From the NCBI GenBank assembly GCA_964437365.1, contig CAYTGM010000003.1, positions 186,001 through 250,000 of the forward strand: 64,000 bases of DNA. The letters are read 5' to 3'. Each line of letters begins with the position of its first letter. The first letter of the stretch is position 1. The DNA comes from CAYTGM01 sp964437365 (GTDB lineage: Bacteria > Sumerlaeota > Sumerlaeia > SLMS01). The notes beneath the pieces are model-generated. The model made no database searches. It was given only the letters and a program-made list of their open reading frames with translations, and was not told where the DNA came from. This document shows positions 24,954-34,700 of the stretch, piece by piece. A program made the translations under genes and the position numbers.

Positions 24954-26678
24954 TTGCAGTCTTTGATTTCTCGCTCATTAATCCTAACATTGTCATTCAT
25001 CTTCAGTTTTCTTGCGACATCGCTTCAGGCTCAAGACGAGTCAGAAGAGCCACAATCACCACAGATTAACGTGATGATCGGTAATATACAGGGCAAACCG
25101 GGTACTGAGGTAAGTCTTCCTGTTAGTCTCGAGATCGAAGGAAAGAAGCCGAATGAGCTTGAAATCAGCTTAAAGGCTGAAAGGTGGATTCTATCTGATA
25201 TCAATATCAGTCAGCAGCAGGAAGCCAAAGACCTGAGGATCGGATATCGAATAGAAGCACAAAGCGAAAGCATCATTTTTCAGGTTCCGTCAGAGGCAAT
25301 CACACTGAACCAAACAATTGAACTGGGAAAAATCGAATTTCAGCTCCCGGGTTCCACTATCATGCGGCCACGGAAAAGCGCTTTCAAAGTTTCAGCAGAC
25401 GACTCAAACCTGCAGGCTTTTCGTCTGAATACTGACGGTGGCAAGATAGCGATTCCACTGATTCAGGACCCAGTCGTTCTCTTCAGTTTTCTAGCAGCTG
25501 TAGTTGCTGGTATATACTGGCTTTCGGGATTTGCTGCACTGGAAAAATTCTTCACCTACTTTCCTCCGCTCATCTGGATGTATTTTGTCCCTATGGTAGC
25601 GACAACGCTCGGACTGATACCCGATTCCTCGTCACTTTATTCGCCGTTCATGTCGAGGATTATTCTTCCAGCGATCCTGGTACTCTTACTCATTCCCTCT
25701 GATATACGTGGCATCGTCAAGCTTGGCGGCAAAGCTGTTATTGTGATGATCTTTGCAACGACAGGGATTGTCGCAGGAGCCACAATCAGCACCTGGCTGT
25801 TTACGATGATTGCTCCAGATGCCCTTCCCGAAGATACCTGGAAAGGTGTCGGTGCGCTTGCTGGATCCTGGATCGGTGGGTCGCCGAACATGACTGCGGT
25901 TATTGAGTCTGTAAAGACACCGCCCTATCTGGTCGGACCGCTGATTATTGTCGATACTGTACTTGCCTACTCCTGGCTTGGTATACTCATCGCACTTTCC
26001 TCGTATCAGCAGAAGATAGATAAGAAACATAAAGCCGATACTTCCGTCATAGAAGAGATAAGCTCCAGGTTGAAAGAAGAGCACGAAGAGAACGCTAAAT
26101 GTCCATCAATCTCAGATATTGCTATGATGGTGGCTGCGGCTTTTGTCGTAAGTCAGATTTGCCTCGCTCTTGGTGGGCCTCTTTTCAGCAGGATCGACGG
26201 TACAGAATTTGGAAATAAAGTTCTTTCTCCAATCATCAGCACCTACGGCTGGGGGATTCTATTGATTACGGCAGCGGGTCTTTTCCTCAGCACAACTCCC
26301 CTCCGTAAACTCGACCACTCAGGTGCCTCAAGCATCGGGTATGTTGGCTTGTATATTCTGCTGACGACTTATGGTGCACGAGCAAACCTGAACGCGATTT
26401 TCGACATTCCAATTTTCTTTGCCTTAGGTTTTGTCTGGCTGATCATCCACATTGCTTTTCTGTATATCGGCATCCGGGTTGTCAAAGCCCCGATGTTTCT
26501 GGGTGCGACAAGTTCCATGGCGAACATCGGCGGCACAGCTTCTGCACCTGTAGTGGCGGCTGCTTACAATCAATCAATGGCACCGGTTGGCCTTCTCATG
26601 GCGATCCTGGGCGGGGCTGTCGGTACGCCCGTCGCCTTCTTCGTAGCCTATCTTTGCAAGCAAATTACCGGAGCATAG
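24954..26678 (+). CDS. DUF819-family membrane protein with an N-terminal periplasmic beta-domain
   Basis: 574 residues from TTG 24954, chosen because GAGG lies nine bases upstream; a TTG five codons earlier is an alternative. A signal peptide (ISRSLILTLSFIFSFLATSLQAQ) leads into about 140 residues of beta-rich sequence (GKPGTEVSLPVSLEIEG..) reminiscent of cohesin-like or Ig-like domains. About ten membrane helices follow, with the DUF819 signatures GSWIGGSPNMTAV and GATSSMANIGGTASAPVVAAAY. Ordinary DUF819 proteins lack the N-terminal domain. The function of DUF819 is not established; a transporter is likely from its symmetric half motifs. Next gene starts two bases after its stop. Confidence 0.8.
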   Translation: MQSLISRSLILTLSFIFSFLATSLQAQDESEEPQSPQINVMIGNIQGKPGTEVSLPVSLEIEGKKPNELEISLKAERWILSDINISQQQEAKDLRIGYRIEAQSESIIFQVPSEAITLNQTIELGKIEFQLPGSTIMRPRKSAFKVSADDSNLQAFRLNTDGGKIAIPLIQDPVVLFSFLAAVVAGIYWLSGFAALEKFFTYFPPLIWMYFVPMVATTLGLIPDSSSLYSPFMSRIILPAILVLLLIPSDIRGIVKLGGKAVIVMIFATTGIVAGATISTWLFTMIAPDALPEDTWKGVGALAGSWIGGSPNMTAVIESVKTPPYLVGPLIIVDTVLAYSWLGILIALSSYQQKIDKKHKADTSVIEEISSRLKEEHEENAKCPSISDIAMMVAAAFVVSQICLALGGPLFSRIDGTEFGNKVLSPIISTYGWGILLITAAGLFLSTTPLRKLDHSGASSIGYVGLYILLTTYGARANLNAIFDIPIFFALGFVWLIIHIAFLYIGIRVVKAPMFLGATSSMANIGGTASAPVVAAAYNQSMAPVGLLMAILGGAVGTPVAFFVAYLCKQITGA

Positions 26679-26680
26679 TG

Positions 26681-27508
26681 ATGCTTACAGTTTCCGTTCT
26701 GGGAGCAGGCTGGCTGGGATTTCCTCTCTGCCAGGAGCTTCAATCTTCAGACTACCGTGTCAAAGCTTCTCGACGTTCAAGATCGGGTCTAGACGAGCTG
26801 CATACTGCTGGCATGGAAGCCTATGAAGTACGCGTCAATATTCCCGAAGAAGGATTTTATTTTTCATCGGCCAACTTCTTTGAGTGCTTCTCACTTGTGG
26901 TCACAATTCCTCCAGGTCGCAAGAGAGAGGGCTTCGAGAAAATTTATCCCAAAGAAATGCGACTTCTAGCAGAAAGAATCGATCGCTATTCAAACGCTAC
27001 ACAGGTTATCTATACAAGCTCAACCGGTGTGTTTGCTTCAAAGCAGGGTGAAGTCAGCGACGCCACCGAGCCTGACCCGGACCGCAAGGGTGGAGAAGCG
27101 GTTCTGGAAGCTGAAAACGAGTTGAGGAAAGTACTTGGAGAGCGACTCACAGTCGTCCGATTCGGCGGTCTCATCGGAGGAGACCGACACCCTGCTCGCC
27201 AGCTGGCGAAGAAGACCCAACTCTCGGGAGGGCATCACCCCGTAAATCTGATCGGGCGAAGCGATGCTACCCGAATCCTTTCAACACTCATCTATCAAAG
27301 GAAAGTAGGTGTGACGTTGAATGCCTGCTGCCCCGAACATCCAACACGCCAGGAATTCTATACATCAGAGGCGAAGAGACTGGGATACGCAAGACCTCAG
27401 TTTGACGAGACAGATACGACCAACGGAAAAGTAATTCGATGTCATTACCTTGAGTCAGAATTAAAATATCAGTTTATCGCAACCGACCCAAGAGACATTC
27501 TCAAGTAG
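26681..27508 (+). CDS. NAD(P)-dependent SDR-type epimerase/dehydratase-like protein
   Basis: 275-residue Rossmann protein with the dinucleotide loop SVLGAGWLGFPL at the N terminus, as in the YeeZ branch of extended SDRs. IYTSSTGVFASKQGEV and VVRFGGLIGGDRHP are the usual substrate-side motifs. The start is ATG 26681 with GGAG eight bases upstream; an earlier in-frame start inside the preceding gene is not supported. No sugar-nucleotide genes are adjacent, so the substrate is unknown. It is probably co-transcribed with the DUF819 gene. Confidence 0.8.
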   Translation: MLTVSVLGAGWLGFPLCQELQSSDYRVKASRRSRSGLDELHTAGMEAYEVRVNIPEEGFYFSSANFFECFSLVVTIPPGRKREGFEKIYPKEMRLLAERIDRYSNATQVIYTSSTGVFASKQGEVSDATEPDPDRKGGEAVLEAENELRKVLGERLTVVRFGGLIGGDRHPARQLAKKTQLSGGHHPVNLIGRSDATRILSTLIYQRKVGVTLNACCPEHPTRQEFYTSEAKRLGYARPQFDETDTTNGKVIRCHYLESELKYQFIATDPRDILK

Positions 27509-27526
27509 CGCAAATCCTGGTCGAAT

Positions 27527-28609
27527 TTATCTCTTGAGTAGACCTCTAACTTTTTTCTCAATTTCCAGAAGCATCAACCACGTCATCATGATGAAGAATG
27601 CGAATGCAACAATATGCATTATGAGAGATGAGCGTTCGTGGTCTCCGACGAGAGATACATCGGTAGCGCTAAGACCTGCATAGACAGTTAAAAAGTCCAG
27701 GAATAGCCCAGCAGAGATTGCACAAACGATAATCGTCAGTATGAACAGTATACTTCTCTTCAAACCAAGCATATTCTTGATCGCAAAGAGAGAAACAAGG
27801 CTCACTGCGGGACCAGCGAGCAACAACACAAGGGCGGTTCCCGGTGACATGCCTTTTGCAATCAGGCTTGCAGCGAGGGGCGTTGATCCGGAAGCACACA
27901 AATAAAGCATCGTACTGAACAGACAGACGAGAATCATTCCTCCCAATCCACCGTCCAGGTATTGTTCGAGAATTCCCTCCGGAAGAATGGTCAATAGCCA
28001 GCCCGTCAGAAAAACCCCGAAGGCCAGTGACGGAGCAATCATGGGAAAGAGTGAACCAAATGCATATCTCTGCCCTCTGATAAACCCGGTGTTACCTTTC
28101 TCCTCACCTTTATGGACGGGCGAACAGCACGACTTTGTACTACAACATGAACTGGATATATCTTCCGTATTTCCAGCCGCTGGATCCTCTCTGATGATCC
28201 TTCCAGAAAAGATCTGAACAATACCAGCTACAACAGCTGTGAAGAAGGCTGCGACAACGCGGAAGACAGCAAAGACTGGATTGATGAGTCCAATGGTGAG
28301 AAAAAAGGAATCTACTCCTACTTGAGGTGTGGATACTAGAAACGAAGCGGTGGCATGCTTACTCGCTCCGGCCTTGTTGATCTGAGCAGCCACAGGTATG
28401 ACTGAACAGGAACAGAGTGGTAGTGGAATCCCGATAAAGCTCGCACGTAGCGTACTTCCCAAACCTTCTCCACTCATCCACTTCTGCAGCAGATTGTCAC
28501 TGATGTATGATTTGAGAAGCCCTGCGATGAACAAACCAAGCAGCAGGTAAGGAGCCGCTTCGTACAAGACAAAGTAAGATTCCTCAAGGATGTTCATCAA
28601 TAACGTCAT
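27527..28609 (-). CDS. SO_0444-family permease (predicted Cu/Zn efflux)
   Basis: 360-residue membrane protein of the DUF318 permease superfamily. Two related halves are visible: IPLPLCSCSVIPVAA with Cys-Ser-Cys in the first, and LCASGSTPLAASLIAKGMSPGTALVLLLAGPA in the second. Between them is a cytoplasmic Cys-rich linker, SSCCSTKSCCSPVH (about 150-165), typical of the SO_0444 type assigned to copper or zinc export. About eight to ten helices. It lies 12 bases after the GT39 gene on the same strand. No metal regulator or metallochaperone gene is adjacent. Substrate is inferred from family naming only. Confidence 0.82.
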   Translation of the reverse strand: MTLLMNILEESYFVLYEAAPYLLLGLFIAGLLKSYISDNLLQKWMSGEGLGSTLRASFIGIPLPLCSCSVIPVAAQINKAGASKHATASFLVSTPQVGVDSFFLTIGLINPVFAVFRVVAAFFTAVVAGIVQIFSGRIIREDPAAGNTEDISSSCCSTKSCCSPVHKGEEKGNTGFIRGQRYAFGSLFPMIAPSLAFGVFLTGWLLTILPEGILEQYLDGGLGGMILVCLFSTMLYLCASGSTPLAASLIAKGMSPGTALVLLLAGPAVSLVSLFAIKNMLGLKRSILFILTIIVCAISAGLFLDFLTVYAGLSATDVSLVGDHERSSLIMHIVAFAFFIMMTWLMLLEIEKKVRGLLKR

Positions 28610-28621
28610 GAATCATGCTCT

Positions 28622-30334
28622 CTACTCATTGTTGAATTGGAGACTCTTCTCATCTCCAGTCATCATATCAACAATGATCGTTCCAGAAACTGGCTTCCAG
28701 GTTTCATCCACGCTCTGTCTTGGATGAAGTCTGTAAAAACCAACTGGCCAGTCCTTGTAATTATCAAAGGTATCGAAGAGCTTTATCAATTCTACTCTGT
28801 CGTAGTACTTCGAGATTGCATTCATCCGTATCCCACCTTCTTCAGCCGATATAGTCGCCCATTGATTGGCATGATCTCTTTCCAACACACCAGATTCTGT
28901 AACAAGGTAGAGAGGTTTATATTCTTCAATTCTTTCCTCAAGTGAGGTGGGAGCGAACCGATCATTCACCGGCACAATATCTTCGTAGAGAGAGATGGTA
29001 TTCGAGAAATGTCCGAGAAGAACATTCCGTGAATCTGGGTCATTATCCAACGTTTCCTTTATCTGAGCGGACATTTCTGAAAACGAATAATCCACGTCGC
29101 GAAAATAGGCAACGGTTTGAGAGAGGTTTCTTATGCAGGATAAAACCAGGCAAAGAAAAACAAGACAAACAAGGAGCAGGACGCTTGAATGCTTTCGGGA
29201 AAGCCTGAGTAGTTCCGAGATTGACACGACGAGGAGTATTCCAACTGGCGCAACAATCACGGGCCAGTAACGAGGTCGAAGGATCGAATACAGGGAAAGC
29301 ATGACGATATACATCAAAATTGTTCCAAGACTCAGTAAAACGAGTGGATTCTTCCGGTACCTGCCTGACACGATGAACAGGAAAGGAACGAGATAGAATA
29401 GCAGGTCGTATATTGGCTTATCAATCAGCTGCATTTTATCTACCAGGTGAACCATGAAGCCAAAGGTTTCCTGCATCGAGAACTTGGCATTCGCACCGAT
29501 ATTCAGAGTGAGAAAGTATTCATAATCTTCAGCGTAAGGTCTTGCCAGAAGAAAGAAATGAAGCATATAACAAAGGACCAATGTCCCTGCAGAAACCAGT
29601 GCTTTTTTCCATGGAAAACCTGAATCCCAGTTAACAGCAACAATCGTCAGACCCAGAACAGGGAAACCAACAATGGCATTTGTCTTGGTGTAGAAGGCAA
29701 GGCAGCAGAGAATTGTTCCAAGAATGGTAAACTCGAAGTACTTCTCTTGATTCGAAAAAGAAGCCGTATAGATCCCTGCCAGGAGAAGGAATGTCAGTGG
29801 TATTTCTCCCAGTGCAAACCTTGAGTGAAGGAACATAAAGTAGTTTGTAGCAATCCACAAGACTGCGAGCATACCTGCAAGGGGGTGAACGAATCTTCTT
29901 AAGATCACGTAAAGGAAGGCCAGATAACCAACAAGAGAGAAAATGATGGTGAGTCGGGCTGCCGTTATATTACTCCCGAAAAGAGAAAATGAAACTCCAT
30001 GCATGATCTGAAGGATCGGCAGATTGACAGCGAAATTCAGTTCGCCGGGTCGGTACCATCCATCCAGCTCGTGAAACGCATAGGCATTCGCTGAGTACCA
30101 GCCTTCATCCGTGTACAAGACTCCATCCCTGGAGTAGTCATAATCAGTGGTGTAGTCGGCTGATAGATGGAAGAGTCTGACCGAAAAAATCAAGACGATT
30201 ACTGTCCACGCAATAACGTGGAATGCCCGAGTGCCTGCTATCCTCTCCGCTTTTCCCATTAACTTCTCAAGCGGTGCAGCCAATTCATCCAGTCTGGTGA
30301 TGAGTGCATGGAGTTTTGTAGAGATTTTATTCAA
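28622..30334 (-). CDS. GT39-type membrane glycosyltransferase (GT-C fold)
   Basis: 570-residue polytopic protein of the PMT/ArnT-like class, which moves a sugar from a polyprenyl-phosphate donor to a periplasmic acceptor. The first extracytoplasmic loop carries the acidic catalytic pattern YTDEGWYSANA, followed by about eleven hydrophobic segments and a soluble C-terminal domain (about 430-570). The start is TTG with only a weak upstream purine stretch, so the N terminus is uncertain. The divergent GT2 gene at 30489 is of the type that makes polyprenyl-phosphate sugars, so the pair plausibly supplies and uses a lipid-linked sugar. Confidence 0.82.
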   Translation of the reverse strand: MNKISTKLHALITRLDELAAPLEKLMGKAERIAGTRAFHVIAWTVIVLIFSVRLFHLSADYTTDYDYSRDGVLYTDEGWYSANAYAFHELDGWYRPGELNFAVNLPILQIMHGVSFSLFGSNITAARLTIIFSLVGYLAFLYVILRRFVHPLAGMLAVLWIATNYFMFLHSRFALGEIPLTFLLLAGIYTASFSNQEKYFEFTILGTILCCLAFYTKTNAIVGFPVLGLTIVAVNWDSGFPWKKALVSAGTLVLCYMLHFFLLARPYAEDYEYFLTLNIGANAKFSMQETFGFMVHLVDKMQLIDKPIYDLLFYLVPFLFIVSGRYRKNPLVLLSLGTILMYIVMLSLYSILRPRYWPVIVAPVGILLVVSISELLRLSRKHSSVLLLVCLVFLCLVLSCIRNLSQTVAYFRDVDYSFSEMSAQIKETLDNDPDSRNVLLGHFSNTISLYEDIVPVNDRFAPTSLEERIEEYKPLYLVTESGVLERDHANQWATISAEEGGIRMNAISKYYDRVELIKLFDTFDNYKDWPVGFYRLHPRQSVDETWKPVSGTIIVDMMTGDEKSLQFNNE

Positions 30335-30488
30335 CTTTCAGTCATCTCTCACATTTCGGGCAGATAGAGTGAATTCTTCGCTTGAACTTCAGCGCCGCCA
30401 TCGGAATCACTGAAGGGAACACTATCTTGTTGTGAAACCCACGTGATGTCTTGAGTCACAATCCCGTTCAAGTTGGAGTGCACGTCTT

Positions 30489-31190
30489 ATGAGCTACACC
30501 CTTTCAATCATCATCCCCGTTTACAATGAAATCTCAACACTCGAAGAGATTGTAGACGTAACCCTTGAGGTTGAACTGCCACAAGGCGGAAAAAAAGAAA
30601 TCATTCTGGTGGATGACGGTAGCACGGATGGCACTAAGGACCTCTACCCAAAGCTGGAAGATAAGGTTCAACAGGTTATTCAGCATAAGAAGAACAAAGG
30701 AAAAGGTGCAGCCATCAGAACGGGTATTCAGAAAGCTACCGGTGATTTCGTCGTTGTTCAAGACGCGGACCTCGAATATGACCCTAATGAATACTATCTC
30801 CTTTTAGAACCACTTCTGAACGGAAAAGCAGATGTCGTTTACGGGTCACGTTTCCTCGGCGGCTCGGCTCACCGTGTCCTCTACTTCTGGCATCGTGTTG
30901 GTAACGGCGTCCTCACAACTCTATCGAACATGTTTACTGACCTCAATTTGACGGACATGGAGACGTGCTACAAAATGTTCCGTCGTTCCGTCATCCAGAA
31001 GGTACATATCGAAGAGAATCGCTTTGGCTTCGAACCAGAGATTACGGCTAAACTTGCTAAGAAAAAAGTTCGTTTTTACGAAGTAGGAATCTCCTACAGC
31101 GGCCGAACTTATGACGAGGGCAAGAAGATCGGCATGAAGGATGGCTTTCGGGCTCTCTACTGTATCGTGAAGTATTCTCTCTTTCGCTGA
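30489..31190 (+). CDS. GT2-family glycosyltransferase, dolichyl/polyprenyl-phosphate sugar synthase type
   Basis: 233-residue inverting GT-A enzyme. Motifs run in order: SIIIPVYNE, LVDDGSTDGT, GKGAAIRTG and the metal-binding DADLEYDP, then GSRFLGG and DMETCYKMF. DMETCYK is characteristic of the DPM1/polyprenyl-phosphate-sugar synthase branch. There are no C-terminal membrane helices, so it is the soluble form. It is divergent from the GT39 gene, the likely consumer of its lipid-linked product. ATG with GGAG upstream. Confidence 0.9.
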   Translation: MSYTLSIIIPVYNEISTLEEIVDVTLEVELPQGGKKEIILVDDGSTDGTKDLYPKLEDKVQQVIQHKKNKGKGAAIRTGIQKATGDFVVVQDADLEYDPNEYYLLLEPLLNGKADVVYGSRFLGGSAHRVLYFWHRVGNGVLTTLSNMFTDLNLTDMETCYKMFRRSVIQKVHIEENRFGFEPEITAKLAKKKVRFYEVGISYSGRTYDEGKKIGMKDGFRALYCIVKYSLFR

Positions 31191-31370
31191 AAAACCCACA
31201 GAGATCCATGACGATGGTCAAGACTGGCAGGACTGCTCCCAGAGCAGTATAGACGGATGCTGCATCGTAAAGGATCCACATGATTCATCAATTTCACGAA
31301 GCTGTTGTCTCAAGCAACTCTCAGGGTGCTCACAGGGTGACCAACCTTTGTTCTTTCACGTTCCTACCTC

Positions 31371-31429
31371 TGACGGACGTCTCAAGACGTCGGTAAGACG
31401 TAGATAAGACGTCGAACAGACGTCCGTCA
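31371..31429. repeat. Helically phased GACGT array bounded by an 11-base inverted repeat
   Basis: GACGT starts at 31376, 31386, 31397, 31408 and 31419, that is at steps of 10, 11, 11 and 11 bases. The ends TGACGGACGTC (31371-31381) and GACGTCCGTCA (31419-31429) are perfect reverse complements. Such phasing puts every unit on the same face of the helix. Confidence 0.8.
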
Positions 31430-31648
31430 TCCGGTAAGGCTACCGTAGTGGAGATTGTGTAAAAAGCTTGCTGTAAGTTTTTGCTGGTGGATGTGGTCGA
31501 GAATTTACGATTTCTATGAACCTGTGTCTTGATGTAACGGGACTTTTACCCTCGGAAATATTCGAGTTTTATCACCAATCATGTAGGCCTCCCCTTCAAG
31601 ATAAGAGCACATTGCTTACCTGAGCGAAAGCACGACTTCACTATAAGA

Positions 31649-31684
31649 AATCCCTCTCCGGCTTTAATGCTCAGGAGAGGGATT
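31649..31684 (-). terminator. Probable intrinsic terminator of the giant secreted-protein gene
   Basis: A perfect 11-base stem, AATCCCTCTCC and GGAGAGGGATT, with a 14-base loop. On the minus strand it is followed by TTTCTTAT, a short T-rich run. It lies about 55 bases beyond the stop of the 31740-36629 gene. Its symmetry means it could also stop plus-strand readthrough. Confidence 0.6.
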
Positions 31685-31739
31685 CCTTATTTGATTCTCG
31701 ATCAGTTAAGTAAACCTGGCGAGTATGTCGTTTGATGGA

Positions 31740-34700
31740 TTAGTCGTACTTCAGTACAATGGTTTCTGAAACGGACCCATAGTCACCTTCACCATCTCTG
31801 ATCGAAGCAACGATGTAGTTATATCCGCCTTCATTGTCGCTCTTGGTCAGCGTGATTGGGACATCGACAAAGTTATTCGCTGTGATCGTAGCGAACTTTT
31901 CGGTGATCTTCGTGACAGTATTTGCTTCGTAGGGATCGATGTCAAAGCCGCCTCCGGGAACGCCCGCCGTGTAAAGGGAAGCTTCAATCACGAGAAGCTC
32001 AACATTAGAACCATTGGGTCCACTGATACGAACGGTATGATTTGCTTCAGTGGTATCTGCGGGAACTGTGGTGACTCCGAGTACCTCGATAGACGGTGTA
32101 GCAGCCTTGATGGGCTTGGCAGCGTTAGCGGAGCCTGTATCACTTCCATTTTTGATGAATGGTTGTGTTGTAAGGACTGTACCATCGTCGAACTCGAAGG
32201 TAACGGTGGAGCCAATGAGTTCAATACCTGAAATACTACCCGAATGGTTAGGTCCGGGAGGGTTCGAGCCATTGATAGTCGTGGGGTCCACATCAATGGA
32301 AAAAGTGATGTTGTCATTGGGGTCGAAGCTGTTGAAGGCAATCTCAAGGATATCGAAACCGCCGTCATGAGCGCTCACATAGCTGGGAGTGATCGAACCT
32401 CCAGCGGAGTTCGCATTCAATTCGAAAGCTTTTCCAACAGAGTCGCCTGCATTGGCAAAAGGATCAAAAACCATGTCGGGGAAGATCGCGGTTCTCAGAT
32501 CGATCGTCACCTTATTGATTTTCTGATTACCCGATGAAATATTCCAGAGCTTGAATGAGTTGGGAATATACGTGGAGCTTTCATTCATGTTGCTTCCTGG
32601 ATCGATTTCAACAAGTCCGCGAGCTCCGTTGTCGGAGTTGTCTCCACCAAGATAGAGGAAAGCGTCAGGAAGCTGAACGGTACTTCCGCCCTTGGTCACA
32701 GAGACGGTGAGGAGCTCATCTGGTGCAAAGTTGTTGGCAGGAATAATTCCTTTAATCCGTGTTGGTGAAACAGATGTAATCTGCGCTGGTATTCCACCGA
32801 TGGTCACACTTGTGTTTCCAATGTCGCCAAAGTTTTTGCCACCGATAACAAAAGGATGACCTCCGGTCGCAGGAGCTCTCCAGGGGTGGATATCATAAAC
32901 CTGGAGTGAGGTGACATTTTGATCATTAGGCTTCGCGATGACAAGCTTGTTACCGGAGAAGGAAGTGCCGATAATCACACCTCCAGGACCTTGGACAAGT
33001 GTCAGACAATTCATATCAACAAAATCATTTGTTTGTGTTACAGTACGACCATCAGGGGACATCTTCACGCGATAGGTATTTCCATTCTGACGTTCAACGA
33101 CAACCAGATCGCCGCGCATCTGACCGTTAAAGGTGTTTGAGCGATACTCGACAAGCCCGTTTGCTGCAGGGTTGAAGATCGCAGCTGGAGCCTGATAAAC
33201 TCCAGGGATGGAAGCTTGGAAGGGTCCTCTATAGACAGCCTGTCGGGCATCCTTTCGACCACGGTTTCTGTTTGGGTGACCGTAGTACATTCCTTGCTCA
33301 ACGAAATTCAGTTCGTTAGGCGCTTCTGGGTCTGGACCTTGAGAACTGATGCTGGTGGATGCTGGACCAAAGCCGAAGTTAGGACCGTTATCTACGGTGT
33401 ACATATAGCCCTTTGTGGTGAAGATTACGTCGAATGGATTTCTGAAGCCCGATGAGTAAACAGAAACCCCAGTTCCGTTGCCAATCTCAACGCTTTCACC
33501 AAACTGCTGATTCATGTTCTCAATAACGAGGCCGCCACCGAGATCTTCAACATAGGTCAGCTCGCCATTATAGTCATTTCTCCAGATTTCCGCCTTCACA
33601 ATAGCTGCGGAAAGGGGAGTTTCGGGAAGTCCACCAAGTGAGCTCAGTACACTTTCTGAGCACGCCTTGACGCCTGCGTTGGTATTTCCACCAACAGCAA
33701 CGTACATGTTACCTTCGTTGTCGAAATCTATACCATTAACACCATGGTCATGGTTAGATACAGGAAGATGACGAATGATTGATTCATCAAAATCATAATT
33801 GGGTCCGGTCAGGCGTGTAACGCGACCAAGATAAGAAGCGAACGCGTTCCCCGGACAGGCTCCACCGTTGATGGCATAAAGCTCTGAATGCCCAACGTAA
33901 ATCCGCACTGGGTCTGGAGGATCGAAGGGATTGAATCCGATACCAAGTACATCCTCGTTCGAGAGAGTTGCGATCTTGTTGATGGTTTGTGTATTTACTA
34001 CATTATAATTGTCGTCAAAGGTATAGGCATAAATCGCACCGCCGCCACTGTCGTCGTTGTAGTTGAACGTACCTACGTAGAGCCTTCCATCAGGACCAAA
34101 GGCGGCACAGGTTGGGCCGGTAAGAAAGGCAAGGTCCGTTAGGCTGAAAGAGATCTGAGGAACGTTGGGGTCAATATACTGATAGGTCCTGGTGTTACTT
34201 GTTCCGTTAGGGTTGTTGACACGTACTGATACGAGTCCGCTTCCAGGAGGAGTATTTAGCACAATTGATGTGGGATTGATTGTCGCACTATTTTCGTCGA
34301 TTACCGTATCAGCCCAGGTGACATCCACGCTGCCGTAGGGGAAGAAGCCAAGACCTGTGATCGTGACTTGCTCGTTACCCGCAACGTTTCCTGTATTGGG
34401 CGTAATAGAGTTGATTGTTGGGCGAACCGTTGACTGGTCGTGAGTAACAAGAGACGAGGCAATCGCCTGAGCACCCTGACCATTCTTGTTCCAGCGAAGC
34501 TCTACAGGAAGATTCGCAAGCTGAGGAACGGCGATTCTTGCATCAACAGTAACTGTTCCTGCAGCGAGGTTCACGGGGCCATTAGCCTCTGAGCCATTGA
34601 CGATGATCGTCGAAGCAGTGCCGCCTGTGGTAATGAACTCGTAGCTGCCGCCTTCAGAAACCTGGATTGTTCCTCTCATGCGAACCATCGTATTGCTGTC

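Larger units (their letters stand above)
31191..31739. other. Gene-free region with phased GACGT array and a terminator
   Basis: About 550 bases between the GT2 gene and the convergent giant-protein gene. It contains five GACGT units bounded by inverted repeats (31371-31429) and a long hairpin (31649-31684). No reading frame of interest was seen. Confidence 0.6.

Noticed and set aside
31376..31423. CRISPR array as explanation of the GACGT repeats
   Set aside because: Units are 5 bases with 5-6 base gaps, far too short for repeats and spacers, and no cas gene is present.
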